From Paralvinella palmiformis (lineage: Eukaryota; Annelida; Polychaeta; Terebellida; Alvinellidae), in assembly GCA_025642065.1 (NCBI GenBank), contig JAODUP010000128.1:379501-443500 (forward strand): DNA of 64,000 bases, given 5' to 3'. Shown one piece after another: positions 1 through 12,155 of this stretch. Each line of letters begins with the position of its first letter. Position 1 is the first letter of the stretch. The notes under the pieces were generated by a model that saw nothing but the letters and a program-made list of their open reading frames with translations, was not told the origin of the DNA and searched no databases. The position numbers were made by a program, and so were the translations under genes.

Positions 1-740
1 TAGATGTTTCGCTCCGTCCCACTCCCACCATGAAATGATGAATTAAAAGTAAAAATGTACACGTTGTCTGGCGGTGTTAGTGTGGGCTGAAATCGGCCAA
101 AATCGATCAGCAATGAGAATTACAACTAAGAAGCTACCTGATGTACACTGTTAGATACTGGAATTAATTATATTAATTCATCTATTGTCCAAATGACTAA
201 ATGATATCATCTCAAATATTTTATAATCCCAGTAAAATTATTCAGATGTGTCTTTTCATCACCAATTTAATGCCGATCGTCTGCTAAAAATATCAGAACA
301 AGTAACAAAAAATGAAAATTTCGGCCAATGACAGGTTTTTCCACGATTAACTAAACATTAATAAAAATGGTTCAATATAAAACAATAACTCATTCTTCAA
401 GAAATTGCGATGATGAAGAGAGATTTTAGCCTTTTCGACGTATTATCGTAGATTCGTTTATATTCGATCTCACGAGGCGTCTTTGTATATATAGCATTTA
501 CTGAATAAATTATATTAAGTCTTAAATTATACCGAAAATGCGCAAACTGTATTCTCCCTTAAACTGAGAAGTTCTTGCTTAGGCTATCTGTTTGGTCATG
601 AAGACGTCCTTGACCTATTGAGAGGCGAGCATGAGTGTAAATAATTTCAGAAGCCAAAATAGATCGCGAGTTTAATACAATCTCAGGTTTCGTGTACATC
701 GTTTTCTCGCGATAACACCTCACCCGTGTTTGTATCCGTA
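1..740. other. AT-rich stretch without a recognisable gene
   Basis: I see no open frame with protein-like composition, no RNA gene and no repeat that recurs elsewhere in the window. Confidence 0.5.
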
Positions 741-769
741 GGCGTGTTCGTCTGTCTGATTGTTCGTGC

Positions 770-889
770 ATGCGTGCATTGTTTATTAGGCTCGATGCAG
801 ATAGACGCCGGCAGATAGAAATCGAAGAGAACTCGCGTTTACGCCATCTGGTGGATGCTTCGTCAAAAACAGAAACAATCATGGCACGG
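770..889 (+). CDS. Possible first exon of an unidentified gene
   Basis: A 40-codon open stretch ends in ATG-GCA-CGG immediately followed by a consensus splice donor (GTAAGT at 890-895). The encoded peptide is rich in Arg and Glu (contains RRRQIEIEENSRLRHL). Either the whole stretch is coding, or only the last ATG (881, good context atcATGG) is used and the rest is 5'UTR. No partner exon was found downstream, so this rests only on the donor, the composition and the open frame. It could be chance. Confidence 0.22.
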
Positions 890-1018
890 GTAAGTAATGA
901 CTTGGATAGCACAACGAAATACCACAGAAAAAAACGCGCTAAATATTTCTATATAATAGAAGTGAAGTCACTCAACCCCAAAACTCACTCCGGCCACCAT
1001 TACTGTAGTTCAAAATGA

Positions 1019-1555
1019 CAACAAAACAAACTAACAAAAGCATCTCCAAGTTATATGGGTTGCTCATCAGATAATAATAGACTCTTCGTGACGACCCGGT
1101 GATGCTCTTTGCTAGATCAGAGAGAAAAGTCGCTGGGGTCATGACGAGGACATCTTCGTGACACCGCCAACAGTTGGGTATGGACAGCCAGGTTAATATG
1201 TTGTCCTCATTATGGGGTATGAAATGTGGGTGAATTGTTTTTAAACAACCGACTTCATTTATTGCTTTATGTTTGGAATAGAAAAACAGACCACAGACAA
1301 AATTTAATTCACTACAACAGCGATTATTATTATAATTATTATTGTTGTTGTTATTATCTTTGAAAGTTTTAGCAGTAGTACTAGATCACTTCTACTGCTT
1401 GTAGTTCTACTGCTACTAGTACACTTAGTAGATGTACTAGTAGCAGTAGAACTACAAATAGTAGCAGTTTTTGTTGTTGTTACTGCCGCAATAATAGAAG
1501 TGGTAGTAGTGATAATAATAGTAGAAGCAGTCGGATTTTGAAAAAATAATGCTGC

Positions 1556-1590
<35 letters not shown>

Positions 1591-1730
1591 TGGATTTAAT
1601 AAAACACCTTCACTAGAATCAGGTACTCAAAAGCTTTGTACGATGAACAACATAATAAAATATATATTTCGATATATGATAACGTTAATCAATAATATAA
1701 AATTATATATATATTATATATATATATATA
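1019..1730. other. Gene-free stretch with trinucleotide repeats
   Basis: Contains imperfect (GTA/TAG)n and (ATT)n tracts around 1370-1530 and an (AAT)n run near 1558-1589. A (TA)n tract leads directly into the SINE at 1731. No gene is visible. Confidence 0.5.
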
Positions 1731-1930
1731 GGGCGTCTCCGTTGTCTAGCGGTAGCGTGTTAGATCACAGATCACTACCACTCGTGTTCGAATCTCGGCG
1801 CCGGCATATCTGAAGGTTGTTTCATGTTTGACTTCGTTTCATTACATTTGGAGGTCGCTCGGCCCATTTAGCCTACAATGTGCACAAAAGTGGCCGTAAA
1901 ACACCAATCATCATCATCATCATCATCATC
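1731..1930 (+). repeat. tRNA-derived SINE, family A
   Basis: Begins GGGCGTCTCCG. It has a pol III A-box-like segment (TGTCTAGCGGTAGCG) and a B-box-like segment (GTGTTCGAATCTCGG), then a body shared with the copies at 6421, 7434, 11048 and 31171, and ends in (ATC)n. All five copies face the same way. Intact enough to define the family together with the copy at 31171. Confidence 0.8.
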
Positions 1931-2790
1931 TATATATATATATATAATGTATATACATATATTTGTCACGGCAATTCTCTCGTTTGTCACAACTGTAATT
2001 GTTTATTACAGTTAGTTATTCCCAACCTTTCATTAATATTTGTTTTCTTATTTCCTTTCATTATTCATCAGGAAATTCTCCTGTAATTAGCAATATAAGT
2101 TTCCGTAAGTTAATTTTCAGGTTGTTGACATTATAATATAACGATAATTTATTGGTAGAATATAACGTAATATGATGATTATGTCGAATCAATTGTACTC
2201 CATTGTGTTTTATTGCAGCAATATATTGATTTCCGCTTGATGTTATAAAACTCTACTACATACTCAACAGATAATACAACCAGAATGTTTACAGTCACAT
2301 ATGCCGTGTCTCGGCTTCAGATCAGTGTACATTATAAACTGTTCGCAGTGCCGAGGCCAGATAACTCAATTTAAATCAACGTAATACCTCGTGTAAAATG
2401 GGCAGTTCGTTGTCTTCAGCAATGGCGCAAGCTTCCCCGGATCTCATCCTCGACGTTTGATGACAGCCATAACAACAATAATAACAGCCAAAATGTTTAT
2501 GACAACCGAAAACTTAGCTCTAACACGGATGGCTTAATATGGTGGAAACTGAGCGAAGAACACAGGATGCCACGTATCTTTAACGATGTACCGTCGTTTG
2601 GTGCGGTATTTTTTTTTTGGTTTTGTTCAAAACAAAATAAGCCCACTACGAATTCCTTTTCGTCGGCCATTCCCCCGATTAGTGATAATGGATAAAGAAA
2701 TCTAATTCGTTTCCGTTTTCTTCACCAATTTGGCTCAAAGAAATAAACGTGAAAGGCTAACGATGAAGGAGTGAACTAACACGTGGGTTA
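1931..2790. other. Gene-free stretch
   Basis: A short (TA)n run follows the SINE; the rest is AT-rich without recognisable coding. Short open frames here look random. Confidence 0.45.
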
Positions 2791-2792
2791 CG

Positions 2793-2990
2793 CACTCTCT
2801 CTCTATCTCTCACCCTCCCAATTCTCCCCCCCTCTCTGTGTTGTGTATGTGTCTACCCCCCCCCCTCTCTCTCTCTCTCTGTGTGTGTGTGTGTATGTAT
2901 GTGTGTGGTTCTGCATCAGCGACTCTCTCTCCGTTTGTGTGTGTGTGTGTGCGAGAGAGAGAGAGAGAGTGTATGTGTGTGTGTATGGAG
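2793..2990. repeat. Compound CT/GT/GA microsatellite
   Basis: Alternating (CT)n, (GT)n and (GA)n blocks with C-rich interruptions. The open frames across it are low-complexity artefacts. Confidence 0.85.
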
Positions 2991-3122
2991 GAGGGGGGTA
3001 TGCGGGCTCACATGATGACTCAACCTCAAGTTGAATTGATATACCATTTACGCTAACTTATTAAGTTAGAAACTCTGTCATTTATAGTCAAAGATAGTTT
3101 ACTATGTTTTCCCAGTATGAAG

Positions 3123-3191
3123 TTCACTCACTCACTCACTCACTCACTCTCATCTCACTCACTCACTCACTCACTCACTCACTCACTCACT
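3123..3191. repeat. (CACT)n tetranucleotide microsatellite
   Basis: About 17 units of CACT/ACTC with one interruption near 3150. Confidence 0.9.
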
Positions 3192-3589
3192 GTTGTGACT
3201 ATTTCAGTACCCTTGCCGACTAACCAATTTATGACCTATATTCATGTACTAACACATCTCTCTGGTAATTAAGCCGTCCATTTCTTTCTTCTTGTATAAA
3301 ACAATACACCGTAAATCTTAAGAGATTAATATTAATACAAAACAAGCCGACACAGGACGTGGATAATGGCGAATAGGATTTGTTGTTTTTGTTGTTGTTG
3401 TGCTCCTATTCTTTATAGACAGTGTAGATTAACTCCATATCATCGTTGAACCTTCCTCGGGTTTATTCCGATCTTATAACTGTTTGAAGATGATGATTAA
3501 TTTGTCCTTTGACATCAAATGTTATCAACTAATTCGATACATGGCCTTGCTCGGTAAATAAAACACTCATTTAGTGACATAAAAAAGTA

Positions 3590-4078
3590 TTGTAATATCA
3601 ATAACATGTGGCCTAAAAAGTATTGTAACATCAATGACGTGTGGCCTAAAAAGTATTGTAACATCAATAACATGTGGCCTAAAAAGTATTGTAACATCAA
3701 TAACATGTGGCCTAAAAAGTATTGTAACATCAATAACATGTGGCCTAAAAAGTATTGTAACATCAATAACATGTGGCCTAAAAAGCATTGTAACATCAAT
3801 AACATGTGGCCTAAAAAGTATTGTAACATCAATAACATGTGGCCTAAAAAGTATTGTAACATCAATAACATGTGGCCTAAAAAGTATTGTAACATCAATA
3901 ACATGTGGCCTAAAAAGTATTGTAACATCAATAACATGTGGCCTAAAAAGTATTGTAACATCAATAACATGTGGCCTAAAAAGTATTGTAATATCAATAA
4001 CATGTGGCCTAAAAGGTTTCGTAAAATCAATAACATGTGGCCTAAGAAGTATTGTAATATCAATAACATGTGGCATAG
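3590..4078. repeat. 33-bp minisatellite, about 14-15 units
   Basis: Tandem 33-bp units containing ATGTGGCCTAAAAAGTATTG. Central units are nearly identical; the two ends are more diverged, as expected if homogenisation is strongest in the middle. Because 33 is divisible by three and the unit lacks stops in several frames, both strands show long open frames encoding 11-residue repeats (for example MWPKKYCNINN on +, MLLMLQYFLGH on -). I read these as by-products of the repeat, with no promoter or splice context seen. Confidence 0.93.
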
Positions 4079-4690
4079 AAGCTAGTCTTGTTCCATTGCA
4101 CAAGCATGATTGGTCAAAGATAGGAAGGAGTATAATCAATGTTCCTACTATTACACTGAAACAATGTTGTAAAACTTCTAGTGAATTAAAAAAAACCTCT
4201 GCGTCTGTGATTGTTGACCAATAGAAAATTTCCATGACGCATGCGCAGTCCAGGTTTGCGGGTCAGTGAAGCCATATAGAAGGATGGAACGAGAAGTGTA
4301 ATTCCCTAATTGTTTGTAAATTTACGTTTTGTTAAATTCACAGAACTAAATCGATCTATAAGTTATTGTAACAATTTACTTTTATTAAATATAACGTAGA
4401 ATTATTTTTACTAGTAGATAAGATTATTTTTATGGGAAAAGTTGACAGCTTATTTTTGCCTGAAAACATTACATGTTATTGAAAAACAATCATCAAGTTG
4501 GGTACTGTAATAGACATGTTTATCAATATATGAAACAATTTGTGATCTCCGTGATCTCACGATTGGTAAAAGAATGTTTTCATCATATATTTCACCGAGC
4601 CCGCTGAAACACTACCCGCAAACGGACGTTCGCTAGATGGCGCAGCCGTCGCGGAAATTGTTTATTGAGACTGCTCAGGAACTGTATGGA
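4079..4690. other. Gene-free stretch
   Basis: AT-rich flank of the minisatellite. No coding, RNA gene or dispersed repeat recognised. Confidence 0.4.
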
Positions 4691-4699
4691 CTAAATTGG

Positions 4700-4862
4700 T
4701 TTCGGGGCCCGTCTATTTAATGCTGGTTCCGGGGCACGCCGCTTTCGCCCTTAGTGGCTGTCGTTTGACAAGTTTGATTTCATTTTGTCTTCTTCCTCGC
4801 CCGAGTTGACATCTGAGGTTAAATCCAAAGTGTCAATGGCGTGCACCACCAAACGGTACCCC
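4700..4862 (+). promoter_or_regulatory. Possible promoter and untranslated first exon
   Basis: A GC-richer island in AT-rich DNA carries a TATA-like CTATTTAAT near 4711-4719, with GC-rich sequence on both sides. A pyrimidine-rich tract follows about 70 nt further on, then a possible donor (TGAG|GTTAAA near 4818). Nothing downstream was recognised as its gene. Confidence 0.2.
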
Positions 4863-6005
4863 TACTAAACCATCTCGGATATTTCTAGAGCGTTCCATAG
4901 TGATTTGCTTCACCAACGGGAAACCGACATACATTCATAAATATTTATTAGACGATGGGGTTAGAATTTTTTTTTAAAGAGGATGCCCTGATTCTTCTAT
5001 ATTATTGCGACAAGAGATATTGTCAAGAGCTTGATCGTGAAAAATAATATTCAGACCACTCTGTCTTCTCTCTGACAGCGCGTGTCTTCACACGCCATTG
5101 TATTTTTAACACATTTATATGTTTTTACGATATTGCACTTATTTCTTCATCTGACACTTGTCACACATCTATTAACTTATAATTGTTTCCTCACAACCTA
5201 AGTTGATAATTCAGCGTTATTTCACAATCTAGTTTTATAAATAAAACTGACAAAATTCAATAGTATTTCAGTGGCTATGTAAAACGATATTTAAGTATGT
5301 GATAGGCATGTGTGTATGTAAATACATCCATCCATCGATCCATCCATCCAAACGCTCCCCCACCAACCCATGTCCTCACCCATCCATGAATCCACACACT
5401 CGCCCACACACAAACCCACCCACCCTTGTACTCACCTATCCGCCCACGCATAAATTCAATCAACTATCCACGACATTTATCTCACGTTAAGCATTTATTC
5501 ATCAGCTAATACTTTGTATAACCAAGCTCACATCCCATTTAAATATAAAACGCAGTTCGGCAGTAAATAACAATAAAACATACTCCAACTCTATGATAGA
5601 ATACCGCGATAACATATGATCATCGTAACATATCATCATCATCATCATTATCATCGTCATCATCATCATCGTCATAACATATCATAAATATCATCACCAT
5701 CATCATAAAATACCATCATTAAAGAAATCATCTTGAGCAACACTCCATCTTCTATCTTCATCCTGCAGATGCACACACCCTACTCTGCAGATGTCAGGAA
5801 ATGGTTCGAATCATAATGTTATATGAGTCTGTACGATGCTTTATCTAACCGATAAATATCCTTTGGCATTGGTCCTTTGGCCTTACGTGCTCGGTTTGTC
5901 CAGCGCCGAGGCCAAAAGGCGAACTACACGCACAGAGACACGCACACAGAGACACACACACAGAGCCATCAAAAGAGTAGCACGATGCCGTTAACCCATT
6001 TCGGT
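4863..6005. other. Gene-free stretch with CCAT and CAT repeats
   Basis: Imperfect (CCAT)n / C-rich low-complexity sequence lies at about 5327-5450 and (CAT)n at about 5630-5720. A TTTATT at 5494-5499 reads AATAAA on the minus strand and could serve as the polyadenylation signal of Rho gene 1, about 0.5 kb after its stop. Otherwise nothing is visible. Confidence 0.4.
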
Positions 6006-6967
6006 TTATAGCAGCTGGCAGAATGACTTGGAAGGCCTCTTCCTCGTCGGTAGCGCCGCCCTGACGGCCACCTCGAAGACGCTCTGTACACCTTCACGCG
6101 TTCTTGCCGAACACTCCAGATAGGCATAGGCTCCGACCCTGGACGCCATCTGGGCGCCATCCTCGTAAGAGATCGGCTTCACGTTCTGGTCGGCGAGTTT
6201 GGCCAACGTCTCGGCGTCGTTCCGCAAGTCACTTTTGTTGGCGACGAGGATGAACGGCGTCCCGGGACAGAAATGATTGATCTCCGGAACCCACTTCATG
6301 TAGACGTTTTCGAAGCTGTCCCGGTCGTCGACCGAAAAACACACGAGCACAACATCCGTCTCAGGGTAAGACAGGGGCCTGTAAGAATAGAATCGTTCAC
6401 GTTTATTTACATGGCATGCAGGGCACTTCCGTGGTCTGCGTTGGACCGCAGATCGCTACCGCCTGATTTAGAATCTCGGCGTTTTGCATAATTGAAGGGT
6501 GTTTCATCTTTGACTTCGTTTCATTACCTTTGCAGGTCGCTCGGTCCATTTAGCCGACCATGCGCACAACAGTGGCCGTAAAGCACCGACCATTCCATCT
6601 TACACGTCACGCACTACGCATGCGCAAATCAGTAAATACTGTAGATCGGAAAAAATGTTCACGGTCGTATTAAGTTGGCGAATTTGGCGAATGGTAAAAA
6701 AGACCTTTGTTGAGTTGGGCGAAAGCGATAACAAACATATTTATTAATAGGATACTAGATTGCCCACCTCAGTCTGTCGTAATCTTCTTGTCCTGCCGTA
6801 TCCCACAATGCCAGCTCTACTTCATTATTGTCAACAATGATGTCGTTGACGTAAGTCTCGAAGACCGTTGGCAGATAGCGGATTGGGAATTCGTCTTTGA
6901 TGAAGACGATCAACAAACAGGTCTTCCCGCAGGCTCCATCACCAACCACAACAAGCTTCCTGCGACA
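6006..6967 (-). CDS. Rho-family small GTPase, gene 1 (two 3' exons; first exon not found)
   Basis: Rho-type membrane-associated GTP/GDP switch protein. Exon 6768-6967 (acceptor TTTCCAG, donor AG|GTGGGC) encodes the P-loop GDGACGKT, switch I PTVFETY and switch [14 protein letters not shown]. Exon 6006-6378 (acceptor TTACAG) encodes the base-recognition motif as ANKSDL, ECSA (G5) and a C-terminal CQLL, a CAAX box of the geranylgeranyl type. The splice splits an Arg codon and restores the Rho frame exactly. RhoA numbering puts the normal Ala at position 15. The N-terminal exon lies upstream (above 6968) and was not identified. The terminal exon is clearly GC-richer than those of genes 2 and 3, whereas the 200-nt exon is nearly identical to gene 2. 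All GTPase motifs are intact, so it is probably functional. Confidence 0.9.
6421..6600 (+). repeat. Degenerate SINE, family A, in the Rho gene 1 intron
   Basis: Matches the 1731 and 31171 copies through the A-box region, GAATCTCGGCG and the body, with several indels and no clear (ATC)n tail. Lies antisense in the intron of Rho gene 1. Confidence 0.7.
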
Positions 6968-6986
6968 CTGGAAACATTCGAGGAAA

Positions 6987-6988
<2 letters not shown>

Positions 6989-7059
<71 letters not shown>
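6989..7059. repeat. (TA)n microsatellite next to a splice acceptor
   Basis: About 35 TA units. On the minus strand it is followed by TTTTTTTCCTC, about 22 nt before the acceptor of the P-loop exon of Rho gene 1, so its length could affect branch-point use. Confidence 0.9.
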
Positions 7060-7060
<1 letters not shown>

Positions 7061-7433
7061 TATCAGAGTTGGCAAGTTTTACCCGCACCCGGTATAACTG
7101 TCCTGGTAAAAGCTAGTTTTTGCCGATTAAGTGAGAAAACTCGGCAAAAAACTATTTTCATGATTTTTTTCCAATAAACTTCAACAAATTAAGTTATCAG
7201 TCCATAATTGGCATTATAATTAATAGATTTTTAAAATATGAAACGCCTCAGTTTGAGTTTATATTGAAAGACACAAGGTGCCAGTGTGAGTATATGCGGT
7301 GGGCTTAATGACCCGAAATGGACACATTTCAATGAAGTTGTTGTTGATGACAAAAGGTGTCGTCTTCAGTTATCCAAGAAAGTCGCCCGTTCGAAAGCGG
7401 GTAATATATACGTGAATGTATTTACTGTCATCT

Positions 7434-7602
7434 GGGCGCCTCCGTGGTCTAACGGTAGCGTGTTGGACTACAGATCACTACCACCCGTGTTCGAATCCCG
7501 GTGTGGGCATATCTGAAGGTTGTTTCATCTTTGACTTTGCTACATAATATTTTGAGGTCGCTCGGCGCATTTAGCCTACCATGTGTACAAAATTGGCGTT
7601 AT
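7434..7602 (+). repeat. SINE, family A
   Basis: GGGCGCCTCCGTGGTCTAACGG, then the B-box-like GTGTTCGAATCCCGG, then the shared body. Ends near 7602 without the (ATC)n tail, so 3'-truncated. It lies upstream of the 200-nt exon of Rho gene 1, probably in its first intron. Confidence 0.75.
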
Positions 7603-8439
7603 GGGGTATGTCTGTCAAAACAATATATATTTTCCATGAAATGGCAAACTTATAGTAGAAGAACTTGTTTTAGGGAAATAAGTTTGATTAAAGCGATTAC
7701 TGATTTCTTAAACCGATTAATCGTATCCAATAAGATCAGAGAGTAATTGTTAAATCATCACATTTTATTGTTCGGTGTAAGAACAAGTCTAAGTGATTAG
7801 AAAACTTGTATTTATTTGTTTATTTATTATTATAATTATTAATATTATTTTTCATTATTATTATTATTATTATTATTATTACAGACTATTTACTGACCTG
7901 TCTACCTTCCACTGTTCGTGTTCTACCGGTAAAGGTTTTCCTTTTCAGAAGTTTCCTAAACATATTTCCTTTCCTCTCGACGAATGGTCGCCAGTTTTCC
8001 GTTGTTGGCAGCGTTCAAGTGTCAGCGATCGACTCCCAATAGTTCCGTCGTCATTCTGACGTCACACGTTAACATCCGACGTCAAGTTTATTACGGCTCT
8101 ACTAACCGCCAACATGTAAACAACAAGTAAATAGGAGAAACAGTCACCGATGTTGAAGCTTTTATAGCGATCGTGTTTAGCTAAAAATAGCTTGATATTG
8201 TCACGAGCCGATTGCTACGCGCTTGGTCATTCGGGTCACACGAAGGTGAAATGACGGAGGTGGTGGTAGTAGTGGTGGTGAGGGGAGGGGGGAGGGTTGG
8301 CGTTTATACAGTTCGATATTGCTGATTGGTTAATTAGAGGTGTTGGTTCGACCACGCGGTCTCATTTTGGCCGCCAGTTCCACCCACTTACACGCCAACG
8401 CGCTCTATTAGACGCACCCACCCACGCGCACACGCAAAC

Positions 8440-8440
<1 letters not shown>
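7603..8440. other. Gene-free stretch
   Basis: Holds an (ATT)n run at about 7825-7883. A GC-richer patch at 7990-8130 has a CRE-like TGACGTCAC at about 8057-8065, and a G-rich GGTGGT patch lies near 8260. No coding was recognised. The CRE-like patch could be regulatory. Confidence 0.35.
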
Positions 8441-8589
<149 letters not shown>

Positions 8590-8599
8590 ACTGGTGAGA

Positions 8600-8712
8600 C
8601 ATTACACATGTCTCAGCAAGAAAAGTCGCCACTCTGGATTCAGTCCCCTGAAGAAACGTCCAGAGTTTGAATTCACGGTTCGAGATTCTCTGTGCCTGTG
8701 CCTTATTATACA
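8600..8712 (+). repeat. Dispersed repeat D, copy 1
   Basis: About 110 bp sharing CCACTCTGG, CAGAGTTTGAATTC, CGGTTC and TTATACACA in the same order as 20610-20706. Two copies in the window define an unnamed short interspersed repeat. Confidence 0.6.
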
Positions 8713-8896
8713 CAGCTAAAACACACATACATACATACATACACACACACACCACACACACACTGATTTAATTTCATACATGCTTCTAATTGTCTTCTCT
8801 CCAGTAAATTTGTTCTTTGTTCCTATCCTACTGTAGACAAGTCTACCATATCTCTAGTAGAGTGTTAATGTGACTTAGCTAAACTTAAATTAATAT

Positions 8897-8946
<50 letters not shown>

Positions 8947-9445
8947 ATCTACTATCATAAATATGTCAGTTCATATCTATTTTATGTCTTCACACACACT
9001 CAGCGTAAAGCTACCCATAATGCCTCTTAAATATATATATATAGTAAATATTGTAACATATATATATAAGTAGCTTTCATTTGGTCCATGAAGGTTTAGC
9101 CTTATGCCTAACATACTTTGACTGTGAACTAAGATTGTTGTGTTAAAGACTCATATTATGCAACCAATTATTCATTATGTGATAATGATTCGGATTAATG
9201 TGTTTACGAAGTCCACACAACGTGAATTAGAATATACCGAAGGGCGCCAGTGTGGAGAATCGTATCTAGAATCGTATACAAATATAACAGGATTCTTAAG
9301 GGCTGAGGAGATCATCGTATCCACCAGAGAGGACCGGAAACGAGACTTGAGTAACTCTCGCGAACGTAAAATGTAAGTCGCTCGTATCGCTAACAAACAA
9401 TGGCGGCTAGAAGTTATAGATCACTTTACAAGAAATGATGTGAGT

Positions 9446-9506
<61 letters not shown>

Positions 9507-10054
9507 TTGGATTAATATCTTATACTTCTCTACATGCAGACCATGGGCTATCATGTCCTTCATTAATTGCTGGGGGCGGGGGCGCTTCCGTGATGTCGGT
9601 GATATGTAGGGTGCTGGACACCTGGAAGTCATGGTATTGAATCGCAGGTATTGACTGCGGCTGCGGAATGATTCATTCATGATAAGAAATCCTCGGCTTA
9701 ATCACCCACGTTTCGCTATCAGCTTGTATATAATACGTGATGATAATTTGAACGTCCACTTGTTGCTCGTGTCTAATAAAGATAGTTAGAGGGCTCAGGT
9801 AACGTATAACTGAATGTTGAGTATCTGTAAACGGCTTGAAGGTGTCTCATATGATGGCATTTAAACAATTATACTATGACAACTTACTGCCGTGTGATAA
9901 GTACAGGTTCTTCCTGGTTGAAACGTAATGGCCAAGAGATTATTTTACTGAATTAGTTAATCTCCTTTTAAAAACTTTGGCTTATGACCAGATGAGTCGG
10001 TTCTTTAATGTGTAAATAAATAATGTCAGAAGGAATCTAACTCGTGTGGTCGTT
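8713..10054. other. Gene-free stretch with microsatellites
   Basis: Contains (CATA)n at about 8725-8760, (TA)n at about 8899-8942 and (AAT)n at about 9448-9505. Short open frames around 9140-9400 on both strands lack recognisable domains. Confidence 0.4.
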
Positions 10055-10978
10055 AATATAATATGTTATTGTTCCTAGTATGGTCGTTTCTATAGCAATA
10101 GACTGTTCTTAATGTGGTCGCTTTCATAGAAAGAGACGGTTCTTAATGTGCTTGTTTCTAGAGTAAGAGACTGTACTTAATGTGGTCGTTTCTATTAAAA
10201 GAGACTGTTTTAAATGTGGTCGTTTCTAAAGTAAGAGACTGTTTTTAATGTGGTCGTTTCTAGAGTAAGAGAATGTGGTTGTTTCTATAGTAAGAGACTG
10301 TTCTTAGTGTGGTCGTTGCTATAGTAAGAGACTGTTCCTAATGTGGTCGTTTCTATGGTAAGAGAATGTGGTCTTTTCTATAGTAAGAGATTATTCTGAA
10401 TATGGTCGTTTCTATAGTAAGAGACTGTTCTTAATGTGGTTGTTATTATAATAAGTGACTGTTCTTAATGTGATTGTTTCTAGAGTAAGAGGCTGTACTT
10501 AATGTGGTCGTTTCTATTAAAAGAGACTGTTCTAAATGTGGTCCTTTCTATAGTAAGAGACTGTTCTTAATGTGGTTGTTTCTATTGTAAGAGATTTTTC
10601 TGAATTCAGACGTTTCTATAGTAAGAGACTGTTCTTAATGTGGTCGTTATTATAATAAGTGACTGTTCTTAATGTGATTGTTTCTAGAGTAAGAGGCTGT
10701 ACTTAATGTGGTCGTTTCCATGGTAAGAGAATGTCGTCGTTCCTATAGTAAGAGACTGTTCTTAATGTGGTCGTTTCTAGAGTAAGAGGCTGTACTTAAT
10801 GTGGTCGTTTCTATTAAAAGAGACTGTTCTAAATGTGGTAGTTTCTATAGTAAGAGACTGTTCTTAATGTGGTCGTATCTATAGTAAGAGAATGTCGTCG
10901 TTCCTATAGTAAGAGACTGTTCTTAATGTGGTCGTTTCTATAGTAAGAGACTGTTCTTAATGTGGTCGTTTCTAAGCT
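10055..10978. repeat. 34-bp minisatellite with higher-order structure
   Basis: About 27 diverged units of about 34 bp built on TGTGGTCGTTTCTATAGTAA plus GAGACTGTTCTTAA. Variant blocks recur in the same order (a TAGAGTAAGAGRCTG unit, then a TATTAAAAGAGACTG unit) near 10155, 10470 and 10770. That indicates a higher-order period of roughly 300-315 bp, about nine units. Confidence 0.9.
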
Positions 10979-11047
10979 TATGTGTTAAGAAATTACAAAA
11001 TTTTAATTGTTTGAACTATGGAATGGGAGAGTTGTATCGAATAAATA

Positions 11048-11270
11048 GGGCACCTTCGTGGTGTAATTGGTCGCGCGTTGGACCACATATCACTACCACC
11101 TGAATTTGAATCTCGGCGTGGGCATATCTGAAGGGTGTTATATTTTTGACTTTGCTTCATTACCGTTGGAGGTCGCTCAGCCCATTTAACCTACCATGTA
11201 TACAAAACATAAAAGTGGTCGTAAAACATCAATCATCATCATCAATCATCATCATCAATCATCATCGTCG
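11048..11270 (+). repeat. SINE, family A, at the edge of the inverted repeat
   Basis: GGGCACCTTCGTGGTG head, degenerate B box (TGAATTTGAATCTCGG), shared body, and an expanded ATC-rich tail (11230-11270). Sits just outside the left arm of the large inverted repeat. Confidence 0.75.
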
Positions 11271-11289
11271 ATTCGAATAGAAAGTGGAT

Positions 11290-12155
11290 GTAATACAAGC
11301 TTGAACCAGTTGTTGAAGAAGAAAGTTTAAAAATTGGGTCCAATTTCAGAAATAATTTTGTGGCCTTTAGTTAAGTTTTTAATATCCTCCACCAATATTG
11401 TACAACCTTTAACTTATATCTGTAACAAATTGTACCTTTATTTAAGAATGGTAATCGTAAGGAATTTTCCAGTTATAGACTTGTGTCAATTTTCAAAAAT
11501 TCTTGATTTTTTAAAAGTAACAGACTAGTATTATATGCAAAAAAGAACAATATTATGTATAAAAGTCAGTATGGGTTCAGAGAAGTCCACGCTACATGAT
11601 CGGCACTTATGGAATTAATCGAAGATATTACTAGTAATTTAGATAATAATTTGGTAACAACTGGTATTTTTATTGATTTGAAGAAAGTATTTGATACCAT
11701 AGATTATTCCATTTTGATTAAGAAACTATGCCATTATGGTTTGCAATGTATTACTTCAAGTTGGATAGAAAATTATTTAACCAACAGAAAGTAATGTACT
11801 GTTTATGATGGGATTTGTTCAGATTATAGAACTGTGCTATGTGGAATTCCACAACGTTCTATTTTGTGACCTATTTTATTTTTTACTACACATCAAATAA
11901 ATTAAAATGTATGTTGTGTGCTAGTGATACCAATGTATTCTATGCGGGCAATAGTATAACGAAGGTTAATAATGTGCTCAACAATGAATTAAAGCAAATG
12001 AGTCAATGGTTTAAAGTTAACAAATTATCCATAACAAGCCTCATCAGGATGATCGTAGACTCAAGATTGGTGGATTAGAAGTCAGTAGAGTACAAGTTAC
12101 TAAATTCCTAGGAGTATTGGTAGATGAAACATTGTCATGGTCTAATCAGTGTTTA
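11290..12155 (+). pseudogene. LINE reverse transcriptase fragment (left arm)
   Basis: Non-LTR retrotransposon reverse transcriptase broken by stops and frameshifts. Recognisable blocks in order: LISSTNIVQPLTYICNK, the conserved AFDTIDHS-type motif as VFDTIDYSILIKK, SSWIENYLTNRK, a degenerate catalytic block (CASDTNVFYAG where ADDT is expected), then QWFKVNKLS and TKFLGVLVDE. The catalytic aspartates are damaged, so it is not active. The same LINE occurs in inverted orientation at 24390-25450. Confidence 0.85.

Noticed and set aside
3590..4078. CRISPR-like array
   Set aside because: Units are contiguous with no unique spacers, and the genome is eukaryotic. The same holds for the arrays at 10.1-11.0 and 36.8-37.6 kb.
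3515..4235. Four long open frames (159-222 codons) on both strands
   Set aside because: All are the 33-bp tandem repeat; retained only as a low-interest finding.
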